Position numbers and translations under genes: made by a program. From Acidobacteriota bacterium (GTDB lineage: Bacteria; Acidobacteriota; Vicinamibacteria; Marinacidobacterales; Marinacidobacteraceae): a stretch of DNA of 64,000 nt. The notes beneath the pieces are model-generated. The model did no database searches and was not told where the DNA came from. It saw only the letters and a program-made list of their open reading frames with translations. Below, in pieces: positions 9,995 to 18,260 of the stretch. The stretch is taken from positions 23,921-87,920 of the forward strand of contig JAJEAO010000011.1 of the NCBI GenBank assembly GCA_022822745.1, given 5' to 3'. The first letter of the stretch is position 1, and the number at the start of each line of letters is the position of its first letter.

Positions 9995-10906
9995 GTGTCT
10001 GCTCCGCCACCCCCCGAGGCGCCCCGCCTGGACCCGGCGCAGCCGGAGACCCGCCTGGTGGGCCGCGTCCACCGGGCTCTCCTGGCGCTGCCCGGGCACT
10101 TCTCGTCGCGAACCAGCATCGAAGGACTGGCGGCGACGGATCTCTTCGCGCTGAACACGGTCCTGGCGATGGCGATCGAGATCCAGGTGGTCGAGACGCT
10201 GAACCGGATGCGGAGCATCTGGGATCCGAACGGCGAATGGCCACTGTTCCATTTCCTGCGCCAGGCCCAGACTTTTCCGGACGTGCTCCTTCAACGTCCC
10301 ACTCGTGACGGCGGTCGGGAAGTTCTCCTGGGGATCGAGCTCAAGGGGTGGTACCTGCTCTCCAAGGAAGGTGTTCCGAGCTTCCGGTACACCGCGACGC
10401 CCGCCGCATGCTCTCCGCGCGACCTGCTCGCCGTCGTTCCGTGGCATCTGGGGAACGTGATGTCCGGAACACCGACGGTGCGCACACCGGGAGTCTGGTC
10501 GGCTGTTCACGCGGCGACGTACCGGAACTACTGGTGGAGGCACCGGAGGCGCGCCCGGTCCAGCCCCGACATCGTCGCTCCGGAAAACACGCGGCCCTAC
10601 AGCGGCCGGGAGCGGACATCGGATCGCCCGGTCTCCGATCACGGCGGGAACTTCGGTCGTATCGCTCGCATCGGCATCATGAAGGACTGGATCCGGGAAC
10701 AGCGGGAGCTCTCCATCGCGGGAATTCCGACTCGGAACTGGATCGCTTTCCTGCGCCAGCACGCCGAGGGAGGCGATCCGGATGTGGTGTTCCGGAAACT
10801 GCAAGGAGAGATCGAGAGAGTCCACTCCGGGAGCGCCGGGGATCGGGCGCGTCGGATTCTGGACGCGTTGAAGGGGCTGCGTGAGGACCTGCCCGCTGCG
10901 GATTAG
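9995..10906 (+). CDS. Putative type II restriction endonuclease partner, PD-(D/E)XK-like
   Basis: Starts a few bp after the methyltransferase; FPDVLLQRPTRDGGREVLLGIELKGWYLLSKEGVPSFRYTATPAAC resembles a PD...ExK core. Confidence 0.68.
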   Translation: MSAPPPPEAPRLDPAQPETRLVGRVHRALLALPGHFSSRTSIEGLAATDLFALNTVLAMAIEIQVVETLNRMRSIWDPNGEWPLFHFLRQAQTFPDVLLQRPTRDGGREVLLGIELKGWYLLSKEGVPSFRYTATPAACSPRDLLAVVPWHLGNVMSGTPTVRTPGVWSAVHAATYRNYWWRHRRRARSSPDIVAPENTRPYSGRERTSDRPVSDHGGNFGRIARIGIMKDWIREQRELSIAGIPTRNWIAFLRQHAEGGDPDVVFRKLQGEIERVHSGSAGDRARRILDALKGLREDLPAAD

Positions 10907-10972
10907 CGCCAGCTCCATCCCGGCCGGTCGGCGTCGTCGGGCCGCGGTCTTCGCGCCAGGGGTCTTCCTCCG

Positions 10973-11683
10973 GTGACCGGGTTCCGGACCTTCGCCGCGC
11001 CGCATCTCGTCGCGATCGCGCTGACCCTGGTGGTTCCGGCGGCGCTCGCGTGGTGGGCTCGGCGGCGGGGACCGTCCGCTGCGCGGGCGATCTCGATCGG
11101 GTGGGCGGGGGTCATGGCGGCGAACGAGGTTCTCTACTGGTCGGTCCGCTGGATCGAACTCGGCCCGTGGGGGTTCCTCGCGAACCACCTGCCGCTCAAC
11201 CTGTGCGGCGCCGCGGTGCTCCTGACCATCGCCACTCTGGTTTCGCCGCGACGATGGGCCTACGGCATCCTCTATTTCTGGGGCCTGGTGGGCGCCGGCA
11301 ACGCCGTGCTGACGCCGGGCGCGCTCGCCGTGGACTTCCCCGAGTACCGGTTCTTCCAGTACTTCGTCGCCCATTCGGGGATCGTGGGCGCGGTCCTGTT
11401 CATGACCTGGGGGCTCGGACAGCGCCCCGGGGTTCGCGACCTGGTGCGCGCCTTCGTCGCCCTGAACGGCCTCGCGCTCCTCGCCGCGGCGGCGAACCTG
11501 CTGCTCGGCGCGAACTACCTCTACCTCAGCGCCCCGCCGCCGGGGACGGTCTCCCCGTTCTTCTTCGCCCCGTGGCCCTGGTACCTCCTCTTGCTGGAGT
11601 TCCTCGGCGCGGCCATGTTCCTCCTCGTGCTGGCGCCCTTCCTGGGGCGGCGGAACCGTCCCTCCCGCGCCTCGCCCGGCTGA
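10973..11683 (+). CDS. YwaF/TIGR02206-like integral membrane protein
   Basis: Multi-TM protein: NHLPLNLCGAAVLLTIATL...GAGNAVLTPGALAVDFPEYRFFQYFVAHSGIV. Confidence 0.7.
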   Translation: MTGFRTFAAPHLVAIALTLVVPAALAWWARRRGPSAARAISIGWAGVMAANEVLYWSVRWIELGPWGFLANHLPLNLCGAAVLLTIATLVSPRRWAYGILYFWGLVGAGNAVLTPGALAVDFPEYRFFQYFVAHSGIVGAVLFMTWGLGQRPGVRDLVRAFVALNGLALLAAAANLLLGANYLYLSAPPPGTVSPFFFAPWPWYLLLLEFLGAAMFLLVLAPFLGRRNRPSRASPG

Positions 11684-11775
11684 CCCCGACCGGGAACCGA
11701 CCGCTCCCCCGTCGTCGCCAAACCGTCCGGTATTCTGGTCGGTAACCGCTAATTCCGGGTCGAATACGGAACACG

Positions 11776-12117
11776 ATGATGAAACGCCGCCACGCCACGC
11801 TCCCGCTGCCCGTCTTCCCGCTGCTCCGGAAGCTGGGTTCGGATCTGCGCGACGCCCGCCGCCGTCGCCGGATCCCCACCGCCCTGATGGCGGAGCGCGC
11901 GATGTTCTCCCGCACCACGCTCCATCGGATCGAACGCGGCGATCCGGGGGTCTCCCTCGGGAACTACGCGCGCGTCCTGTGGGTCCTCGGCCTCCACCGG
12001 GGTCTCGGGGATCTGGCGGACCCGGCCCGGGATCCGGTCGGACTCGAACTCGAGCGGGAACGGCTTCCCCGGAGAATTCGCCTGCCGACGCGGGATCCCG
12101 GGGACAGCGCCTCGTGA
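11776..12117 (+). CDS. XRE-family transcriptional regulator, HipB-like
   Basis: LGSDLRDARRRRRIPTALMAERAMFSRTTLHRIERGDPGVSLGNYARVLWVLGL (HTH_3); overlaps the downstream hipA-like remnant. Confidence 0.8.
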   Translation: MMKRRHATLPLPVFPLLRKLGSDLRDARRRRRIPTALMAERAMFSRTTLHRIERGDPGVSLGNYARVLWVLGLHRGLGDLADPARDPVGLELERERLPRRIRLPTRDPGDSAS

Positions 12118-12355
12118 CGGAGCCTCGGGCCGTCGTCTTCCTCGGCCACGGGGGCTTCGACCAGCCGGTGGGAACGCTCTGGCTGCGCCGTCGGGGCGGC
12201 CGCGAGACCGCCTCGTTCCGCTACGCGCGCGAGTGGCTTCTCCATCCCGGCTGCTTCGCCCTTGATCCGGCCCTGCCGCTCGGTCCGGGCGCATCGGCAT
12301 CCCGGCGCGCGAGCAGTACCGCATGGAATCGGCCTTCGTCCCGAGCGCGGCCTGA
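12114..12355 (+). pseudogene. Internally deleted HipA-family toxin remnant
   Basis: N-terminal HipA-like AVVFLGHGGFDQPVGTLWLRRRGGRETASFRYAREWLLHPGCFALDPALPLGPG, then in another frame a HipA C-terminus-like GRIGIPAREQYRMESAFVPSAA*. Confidence 0.6.
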
Positions 12356-12397
12356 GCCTGCAGCCGCCCCGCGGCGGCGGGAGTAGCATTCGCCGCC

Positions 12398-13462
12398 GTG
12401 CGCGCCGGGATTGTGGGATTCGCCGCCGCCGGGAAGAAGACCCTCTTCTCGCTGCTCACCCGCGCCGCGGCGGTGGGCTACTCCCGGGAGGCCCGTCGGG
12501 GCGTCCTCGCGGTTCCCGACGCGCGGCTCGAGACGCTGGCCCGGCTCCACGGATCCCGGAAGACCACCCCGGCCACTCTCGAGCTGGTGCTTCTCCCGGC
12601 GCTGCGGCCGGGCGCCTCGGGCGTCACCGAAAACCTGGCCGCGATCCGCGATGTGGACGTCGTCGTCCACGTGGCGCGCGCCTTCGAGGATCCGTCGGTC
12701 CCCTCGCCGTTCGACTCGGTGGATCCCGTCCGCGACGCGACGAACCTCGAGCTGGAGTTCCTGCTCGCCGACCTCGCGGTGCTGGAGAAGCGCCTCGGGC
12801 GCCTTCGCTACGACCGCGCGCGGGGCAAGCCGGAGGCAATCCGCGGTGAGGCGGATCGGCTGGAGCGCGCGCGGCGGTTCGTGGAGGCGGAGCGGCCCCT
12901 GCGCGATGTCCTGTCCCGCGACGAGCGGAAGGCGCTCGCGGGCTACGGGCTGATGAGCGCCAAGCCGCAGTTGATCGTCGTCAACATGGGGGAGGAGGAC
13001 ATCAGCGCCCGTCCGGAGGATCAACCCGGGTTCGGGGCTCTCGCCGCTCTCGGTGAAACCCGGCTGGCGTCGGTCTCGGCGCGGATCGAGGCCGAGATCG
13101 CCGACCTCGAAGACGAGGACGCCGCCGAGTTCCGCGCCGATCTCGGAGTGGAATCGGGCGCCGCCGAGCGGATCGTGCGCGCCGTCTTCGAGCTGATGGA
13201 CCGGGCCACGTTCTATACCGCGGGCGAGACCGAAGCCCGCGCCTGGCTGGTGCGGCGGAACACGCGCGCTCAGGAGGCGGCCGGATCCATCCATTCCGAC
13301 ATGGAGCGGGGGTTCATCCGCGCCGAGGTCGTCGCTTTCGAGACGCTCGTCGAGTGCGGCTCGTGGGACGGGGCCCGCGCCCGGGGCGCGCTGCGCCTGG
13401 AAGGGAAGGACTACCCGGTCCAGGACGGCGATGTCCTCGTGATCCGGTTCGCCGTGGGCTGA
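12398..13462 (+). CDS. ychF: Divergent YchF/OBG-family GTPase with altered P-loop
   Basis: MRAGIVGFAAAGKKTLFSLLTRAA...C-terminal TGS-like FYTAGETEARAWLVRRNTRAQEAAGSIHSDMERGFIRAEV. Confidence 0.82.
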   Translation: MRAGIVGFAAAGKKTLFSLLTRAAAVGYSREARRGVLAVPDARLETLARLHGSRKTTPATLELVLLPALRPGASGVTENLAAIRDVDVVVHVARAFEDPSVPSPFDSVDPVRDATNLELEFLLADLAVLEKRLGRLRYDRARGKPEAIRGEADRLERARRFVEAERPLRDVLSRDERKALAGYGLMSAKPQLIVVNMGEEDISARPEDQPGFGALAALGETRLASVSARIEAEIADLEDEDAAEFRADLGVESGAAERIVRAVFELMDRATFYTAGETEARAWLVRRNTRAQEAAGSIHSDMERGFIRAEVVAFETLVECGSWDGARARGALRLEGKDYPVQDGDVLVIRFAVG

Positions 13463-13471
13463 CCCCCGTTC

Positions 13472-14926
13472 TCAGCCATCCGGCGCCGGATCCGTCCCGT
13501 GGGGATCGCGCCGCACCGCCAGCATGTCCGGCGTCGCGATCTCGACTCCGGCGGCGTCGAACACGTCCATGACCTTCTCCCGGAGGGCCGCCTCGAGCGC
13601 CACCATCGAGTCGGCTTCCCGGATGTTGGCGTGGAGTTCGTAGTCCACGCCGAAGTTGCCGAAGCCGCGGGGGAGAACCCGGGGCGCGGGATCGTCGAGG
13701 ATCCCGGGCGTGCGCGCCGCCGCCTCCAGCAGCAGATCGCGCGCCTTCCGCCACGGCAGGTCGTAGCCGAGCCCGGCGACGACCACGACCGCGAGTTCCC
13801 CGCGCGTCGCCGCCTCGCTGAAGTTGACGACCTGATCGCGCAGCACGACCCCGTTCGGGATCGTGACCTCCTCGTTCCGCAGGGTGCGAATCCGGGTCAC
13901 GATCAGGGTCCGGGCGAAGACCTTGCCCTCCGTGTCCCCGATCTTCACCCGGTCGCCCACCCGGAACGCGCTGGTGTAGGTGAGGACGAGGCCGGAGACG
14001 AGGTTCCCGATCGCCGAGCCCGATCCGAGCGTCACCATGGCGCCGAGGAACAGCGAGAATCCGTCGAAGAAGCGGGATCCCGAGCCGGGCAGGTACGGGA
14101 ACGCGAACATGAGCGCGAAGAAGATCGTGAGCAGCCGGAGCACCGAGTAGGTGGCGTCGGCCCAGTCCGGGTCGAAGCCGCCGATCGTCAGGTCGCCCCG
14201 TCCCACGGCGAACCGCAGGATGCGCAGCAGCCGGAGGAACAGGAACGCGGTGACGACGATCACCGCGATCGTGAACAGGTTCGGGAGCCAGCGGATGATG
14301 CCGAGGGCGACCTCCGCCGCCGGAGCGCCGACGAACCGGAGGATCCGGTCTCCCCAGGCCGCCGTGGCCGGGAAGAAGGTCAGGACCAGCGGGACATAGA
14401 GATAGAGGAGGAGCAGGACCAGCAGCGCCCGCGCGATCCGCACCACGGCGAGCACGGTTTCCGCGATCCGGTCGCGGCGCACCAGGTCCACGCCCCGGAA
14501 CTGCACCTGCTCGCCAGCCTCCCGCCACGCGGAGACCCGCGTCCGCGCGACTCCGGTCGCCCGTCGGAGGAAGCGCAGCAGCACGACCAGGAGGGCGGTG
14601 GAGACGACGGTGAAGACGCCGCCGCGAACCAGCCCGCGGATGCGCTCGGCCTCGGCGCGGCCGAGCTCGGCGAAGAACCGCGTCCCCTCCTCCAGACCGC
14701 TCCACCACGTGTACCCGAGCAGCAGGAAACCCAGACCCGCCGAGGACCACCGGGCCCAGCGCAGCAGCGTCTGCCGCAGGGGAGGTTCGGCCACGCGCCG
14801 CAGCAGAACCCCGATCGTTCCCGCGAGCGCCCACGCCGCGAAGGCCGCGAACAGCGGAAAGAGGACGAGATGCTGGGTCAGATCCCCGACGCCGGCGTCG
14901 GTGAGCCACTGACGGAGGACTTCCAC
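13472..14926 (-). CDS. MscS-family mechanosensitive ion channel
   Basis: GSGSAIGNLVSGLVLTYTSAFRVGDRVKIGDTEGKVFARTLIVTRIRTLRNEEVTIPNGVVL. Confidence 0.9.
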   Translation of the reverse strand: MEVLRQWLTDAGVGDLTQHLVLFPLFAAFAAWALAGTIGVLLRRVAEPPLRQTLLRWARWSSAGLGFLLLGYTWWSGLEEGTRFFAELGRAEAERIRGLVRGGVFTVVSTALLVVLLRFLRRATGVARTRVSAWREAGEQVQFRGVDLVRRDRIAETVLAVVRIARALLVLLLLYLYVPLVLTFFPATAAWGDRILRFVGAPAAEVALGIIRWLPNLFTIAVIVVTAFLFLRLLRILRFAVGRGDLTIGGFDPDWADATYSVLRLLTIFFALMFAFPYLPGSGSRFFDGFSLFLGAMVTLGSGSAIGNLVSGLVLTYTSAFRVGDRVKIGDTEGKVFARTLIVTRIRTLRNEEVTIPNGVVLRDQVVNFSEAATRGELAVVVVAGLGYDLPWRKARDLLLEAAARTPGILDDPAPRVLPRGFGNFGVDYELHANIREADSMVALEAALREKVMDVFDAAGVEIATPDMLAVRRDPHGTDPAPDG

Positions 14927-14999
14927 GAACGACGGCTCCTGCTGCGGGCCGATGATACGGCCGCACGGCTCCTCCGGGGTTGCCTCGCCGGGGCGGCTC

Positions 15000-15920
15000 C
15001 TACGAGGCCAGCCGCACCGCCCGGAAACGCTCGAACCGGGTCTCGAGGAATCGGTGGTCCGGTCGGGCGACCCGGCTTCGCGGCTGATGGATGCGCTTGC
15101 CGTGCAGGAGCTTCAGTCCGTGCTCGAGCATGGGGCCGTCCTCCTCCTCGCGAATCCGGCGCTGGACCTCGATGACCCGGCGATCGGGATGGACTCCGAT
15201 GAACAATCCGTCAAAGGCGGCGTGGTGCAGTTTGCAGAGCGAGAGACCATTCGGAACGACCGGCTCGCCCCCTTCCGAGTCGGGCACGATGTGCGCCGCG
15301 TCGAGGAGCTCCCGGTGCCCCAGCCGGCAGAACGCGCACTGTTCCCGGTAGGCGGCCAGAACCCGCTCGCGGAAAGCGCGCTGGTGGAGGCGCGCGTACC
15401 GCTTCGCGGAGACGTACCGCCGGACGGCGGAATCCTCGCCGAGGGCCTCCCGCCGCGGCAGTTCGAGCCCGCGCAGCAGTTGGACCTCGAAGGTCAGGGC
15501 GCCGGGGTGGTCCCCGACGATCGCGACCGGCCACTCGGCGAGGTAAATCCCCGGGCGGACGCCAACCAGCCAGACGAGCGGCTTTCCCCGGGTCATCGCT
15601 TCCCGCAGCCGCCGGTTGTCCCAGGCTTCGGGGTCGGCGCCCCGGTACCGGTAGCGCAGCAACCCTGCGCCCTCGTCGAACGAGTCCTCGTAGGGCGGCG
15701 GCTGATTCGGTTTCGGGGCAGCGGTCCGGATGGACAGCGCCGCGTCGCACACCTTGGGACACCAGATGCCCATCTGGCTCACGAGAGGGAGACGACGACC
15801 GTCCGGGAGTCGAAAGCCGCCGTGGAGGCCCGCCCACGAGAAGAGCCCGTCGTTCCTCCCGGACTCCCGTTCCAGCCAGGCGAAGACAGCGGCGCGGATC
15901 TCCTCGTCCCCCGGCGTCAC
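15000..15920 (-). CDS. HNH endonuclease with N-terminal DNA-recognition-like domain (restriction-type)
   Basis: RERVLAAYREQCAFCRLGHRELLDAAHIVPDSEGGEPVVPNGLSLCKLHHAAFDGLFIGV. Confidence 0.82.
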   Translation of the reverse strand: MTPGDEEIRAAVFAWLERESGRNDGLFSWAGLHGGFRLPDGRRLPLVSQMGIWCPKVCDAALSIRTAAPKPNQPPPYEDSFDEGAGLLRYRYRGADPEAWDNRRLREAMTRGKPLVWLVGVRPGIYLAEWPVAIVGDHPGALTFEVQLLRGLELPRREALGEDSAVRRYVSAKRYARLHQRAFRERVLAAYREQCAFCRLGHRELLDAAHIVPDSEGGEPVVPNGLSLCKLHHAAFDGLFIGVHPDRRVIEVQRRIREEEDGPMLEHGLKLLHGKRIHQPRSRVARPDHRFLETRFERFRAVRLAS

Positions 15921-15946
15921 GGTTTCCCAGGCTACCAGGCGATGGC

Positions 15947-16290
15947 GCGGGCCACCGGCGCTCGCCGGTGCGCCGGGCTGGTTCTCGCGGTAGCGGCCCT
16001 GCCCGGCAGGGAGTACGCCGGCGCCGGGGTTGCCGGCGCGCCGGGCCGGTTCTCGCGGTAGCGGCCCCGCCCGGCGGGAAATACGCCGGCGCCGGCATTG
16101 CCGGCGCGCCGGGCCGGTTCTCGCGGTGCCGGCCCCGCCCCGCACGGAGGGACGCGAACGCCACGCGCTTCGCGGGGAATTGCCACTCTGGAGTGTGGCG
16201 CTCCATACGAGTGGCGCCGGCATTGCCGGCGCGCCGGGCTCCGCCCGGCAGGAAGTACGCCGGCGCCCGCGAACGGGCCGGCGCAGTAGC
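15947..16290 (+). repeat. GC-rich intergenic tandem repeat (68-bp period, about 3 copies plus degenerate copy); dispersed repeat family site A
   Basis: GGTTCTCGCGG begins at about 15980, 16048 and 16116; core CGCCGGGCCGGTTCTCGCGGTAGCGGCCCCGCCCGG. Confidence 0.85.
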
Positions 16291-16291
16291 C

Positions 16292-18247
16292 CTACACGTC
16301 GAGGCGCGTGGGATCGGGGGCGCCACCGCGAATCAGCTTGCGGCGCGCGGCCGGATCCCGTCCCATGAGCTTCCGGATGAACGCCCGTCCCGAAGCGACA
16401 TCCCCGAGGCGCACCCGCAGCAGCGTGCGCCTGGCCGGGTCGAGCGTCGTCTCCCACAGGATCCGCGGAGGCATTTCTCCGAGACCCTTGAACCGGGTGA
16501 TCGCGGGCGCCTTCCGGCCGGCGGGAGCCGACCCGAGGATGCGGTCCCGCTCGGCCTCGTCGCGGGCCCATTGGACCTTCCCGCCGAAATCGAGCCGGAA
16601 CAGCGGCGGCTGGGCGACGTGCACCCGGCCGGCGCTGAGCAGCGGCGCGAGGTAGTTCACGAAGTAGGCGAGGAGCAGCGTCGTGATGTGGTGGCCGTCG
16701 GCATCCGCGTCGGCGAGCAGGATCACCCGGCGGTATCGCAGGCGATCCGGATCGCAGTCCTTCCCGAAACCGCAGCCGAGGGCGAGAACGATGTCGCGCA
16801 GCTCCCGATTGCGGAGGACCCGCTCCTGGGTGGCGCTGGCTGCGTTCAGGATCTTGCCGCGCAGCGGCAGGACGGCCTGCCGGACCCGGTCCCGCCCCTG
16901 CTTGGCCGACCCCCCCGCCGAATCCCCCTCCACGAGGAAGATCTCGGTCTCCCGGGCGTCCCGGGAGGCGCAGTCACTGAGCTTCCCGGGCAGGACGTTG
17001 CGGGTCCGGGATTCCACCTTGCGCGTCACCGCCGCCGCCGCGGCGCGCGACGCCTCCCGGGCGCGGGCGGCGAGAACGACCCGTCGGGCGATCCGCCCGG
17101 CGGCGCTGGGCGTCTGGTGGAGCCACTTCTCGAGCGCGACCCGCACCGCGGCGTCCACCGGCGTCCGGATCTCCGGGTTGTTCAGCCGGTCCTTCGTCTG
17201 GCCCTGGAACTGCGGGTCGGGGAGGAAGACGCTGAGCACGGCGAGCACGCCTTCGCGGGCGTCGTCGGCCGTGACCGAGAGGCCCCGCGGCGTGCGCTGA
17301 CTGGTTCCGAGGTACTGCCGCACCGCCTTCGCGAGCCCTTCCCGGAGCCCCGCCTCGTGGGAGCCGCCGGATCCGGTCGGGATCCCGTTCACGTAGCTTC
17401 GGAAGTCCTCCCGGGTGGCCTCGGTCCAGCCGAGCACGACTTCGAGTCGGCCCTCGCCGTCCGCCGTCAGCGGGTCCTTCACGAGATGGAACGGCGCCGC
17501 GTGAGACGGCTTCCGCTGCCGTCGCCCGAGCAGGGCATCGAAGTAATCGGCGAGTCCCCGCTGGTGGCGCCATTCCCGGGTTCGCCCGGAGGCCTGGTCC
17601 CGAAACGAGATCGAGAGCCCCCGGTGGAGGAAGCTCGTCTCCTCGAGTCGCGCCGCGATCCGGGCCGGGTCCGGCTGCGGGTCGGGGAAGATCTCCGGAT
17701 CGGGCCGGAACCGGATCTCGGTCCCCGAGCCCCGGGCCGGGCCCCGGTTCTCGAGCCCGGAGACCGGTTTGCCGCGCGCGAACTCCATTCGCCACCGGCG
17801 CCGGGCCCGCCAGACCGTGGCCGCGAGCGAAACGCTCAGCGCGTTGACCACCGATGCGCCGACCCCGTGGAGCCCCCCGGCGGCGCGGTACACCCCCCGC
17901 TCGAACTTGCCCCCGGCGTGGAGCGTGGTGAGGATGACCTCGAGCGCCGGCCGTCCGGAGGGCTGGTGCGTGTCCACCGGGATCCCTCGCCCGTCGTCGC
18001 GCACGCTGACGGAACCGTCGCCGTGGACGGTCACCGAGATCCGCGAGGCGTGTCCGTTCATGGCCTCGTCCACGGCGTTGTCGAGGATCTCCCAGACGAG
18101 GTGATGGAGCCCGTCCCGGTCCACTCCGCCGATGTACATGGCCGGGCGTTTCCGAACCGCCGCCAACCCCTCGAGGACGCGGATGTCCTTCGCCGAGTAG
18201 GCGGACTCCGCGCTCGATCGGCCAGCGGGGCGGGCAGTGGGGCTCAT
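16292..18247 (-). CDS. parE: DNA topoisomerase IV subunit B-type (GyrB/ParE)
   Basis: GLAAVRKRPAMYIGGVDRDGLHHLVWEILDNAVDEAMNG...EIFLVEGDSAGGSAKQGRDR...LLADADADGHHITTLLLAYF. Confidence 0.93.
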   Translation of the reverse strand: MSPTARPAGRSSAESAYSAKDIRVLEGLAAVRKRPAMYIGGVDRDGLHHLVWEILDNAVDEAMNGHASRISVTVHGDGSVSVRDDGRGIPVDTHQPSGRPALEVILTTLHAGGKFERGVYRAAGGLHGVGASVVNALSVSLAATVWRARRRWRMEFARGKPVSGLENRGPARGSGTEIRFRPDPEIFPDPQPDPARIAARLEETSFLHRGLSISFRDQASGRTREWRHQRGLADYFDALLGRRQRKPSHAAPFHLVKDPLTADGEGRLEVVLGWTEATREDFRSYVNGIPTGSGGSHEAGLREGLAKAVRQYLGTSQRTPRGLSVTADDAREGVLAVLSVFLPDPQFQGQTKDRLNNPEIRTPVDAAVRVALEKWLHQTPSAAGRIARRVVLAARAREASRAAAAAVTRKVESRTRNVLPGKLSDCASRDARETEIFLVEGDSAGGSAKQGRDRVRQAVLPLRGKILNAASATQERVLRNRELRDIVLALGCGFGKDCDPDRLRYRRVILLADADADGHHITTLLLAYFVNYLAPLLSAGRVHVAQPPLFRLDFGGKVQWARDEAERDRILGSAPAGRKAPAITRFKGLGEMPPRILWETTLDPARRTLLRVRLGDVASGRAFIRKLMGRDPAARRKLIRGGAPDPTRLDV

Positions 18248-18260
18248 CGAGGCGACCCCT

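Noticed and set aside
15947-16290. CRISPR array
   Set aside because: Units repeat over their whole 68-bp length without unique spacers, and no cas genes are nearby.
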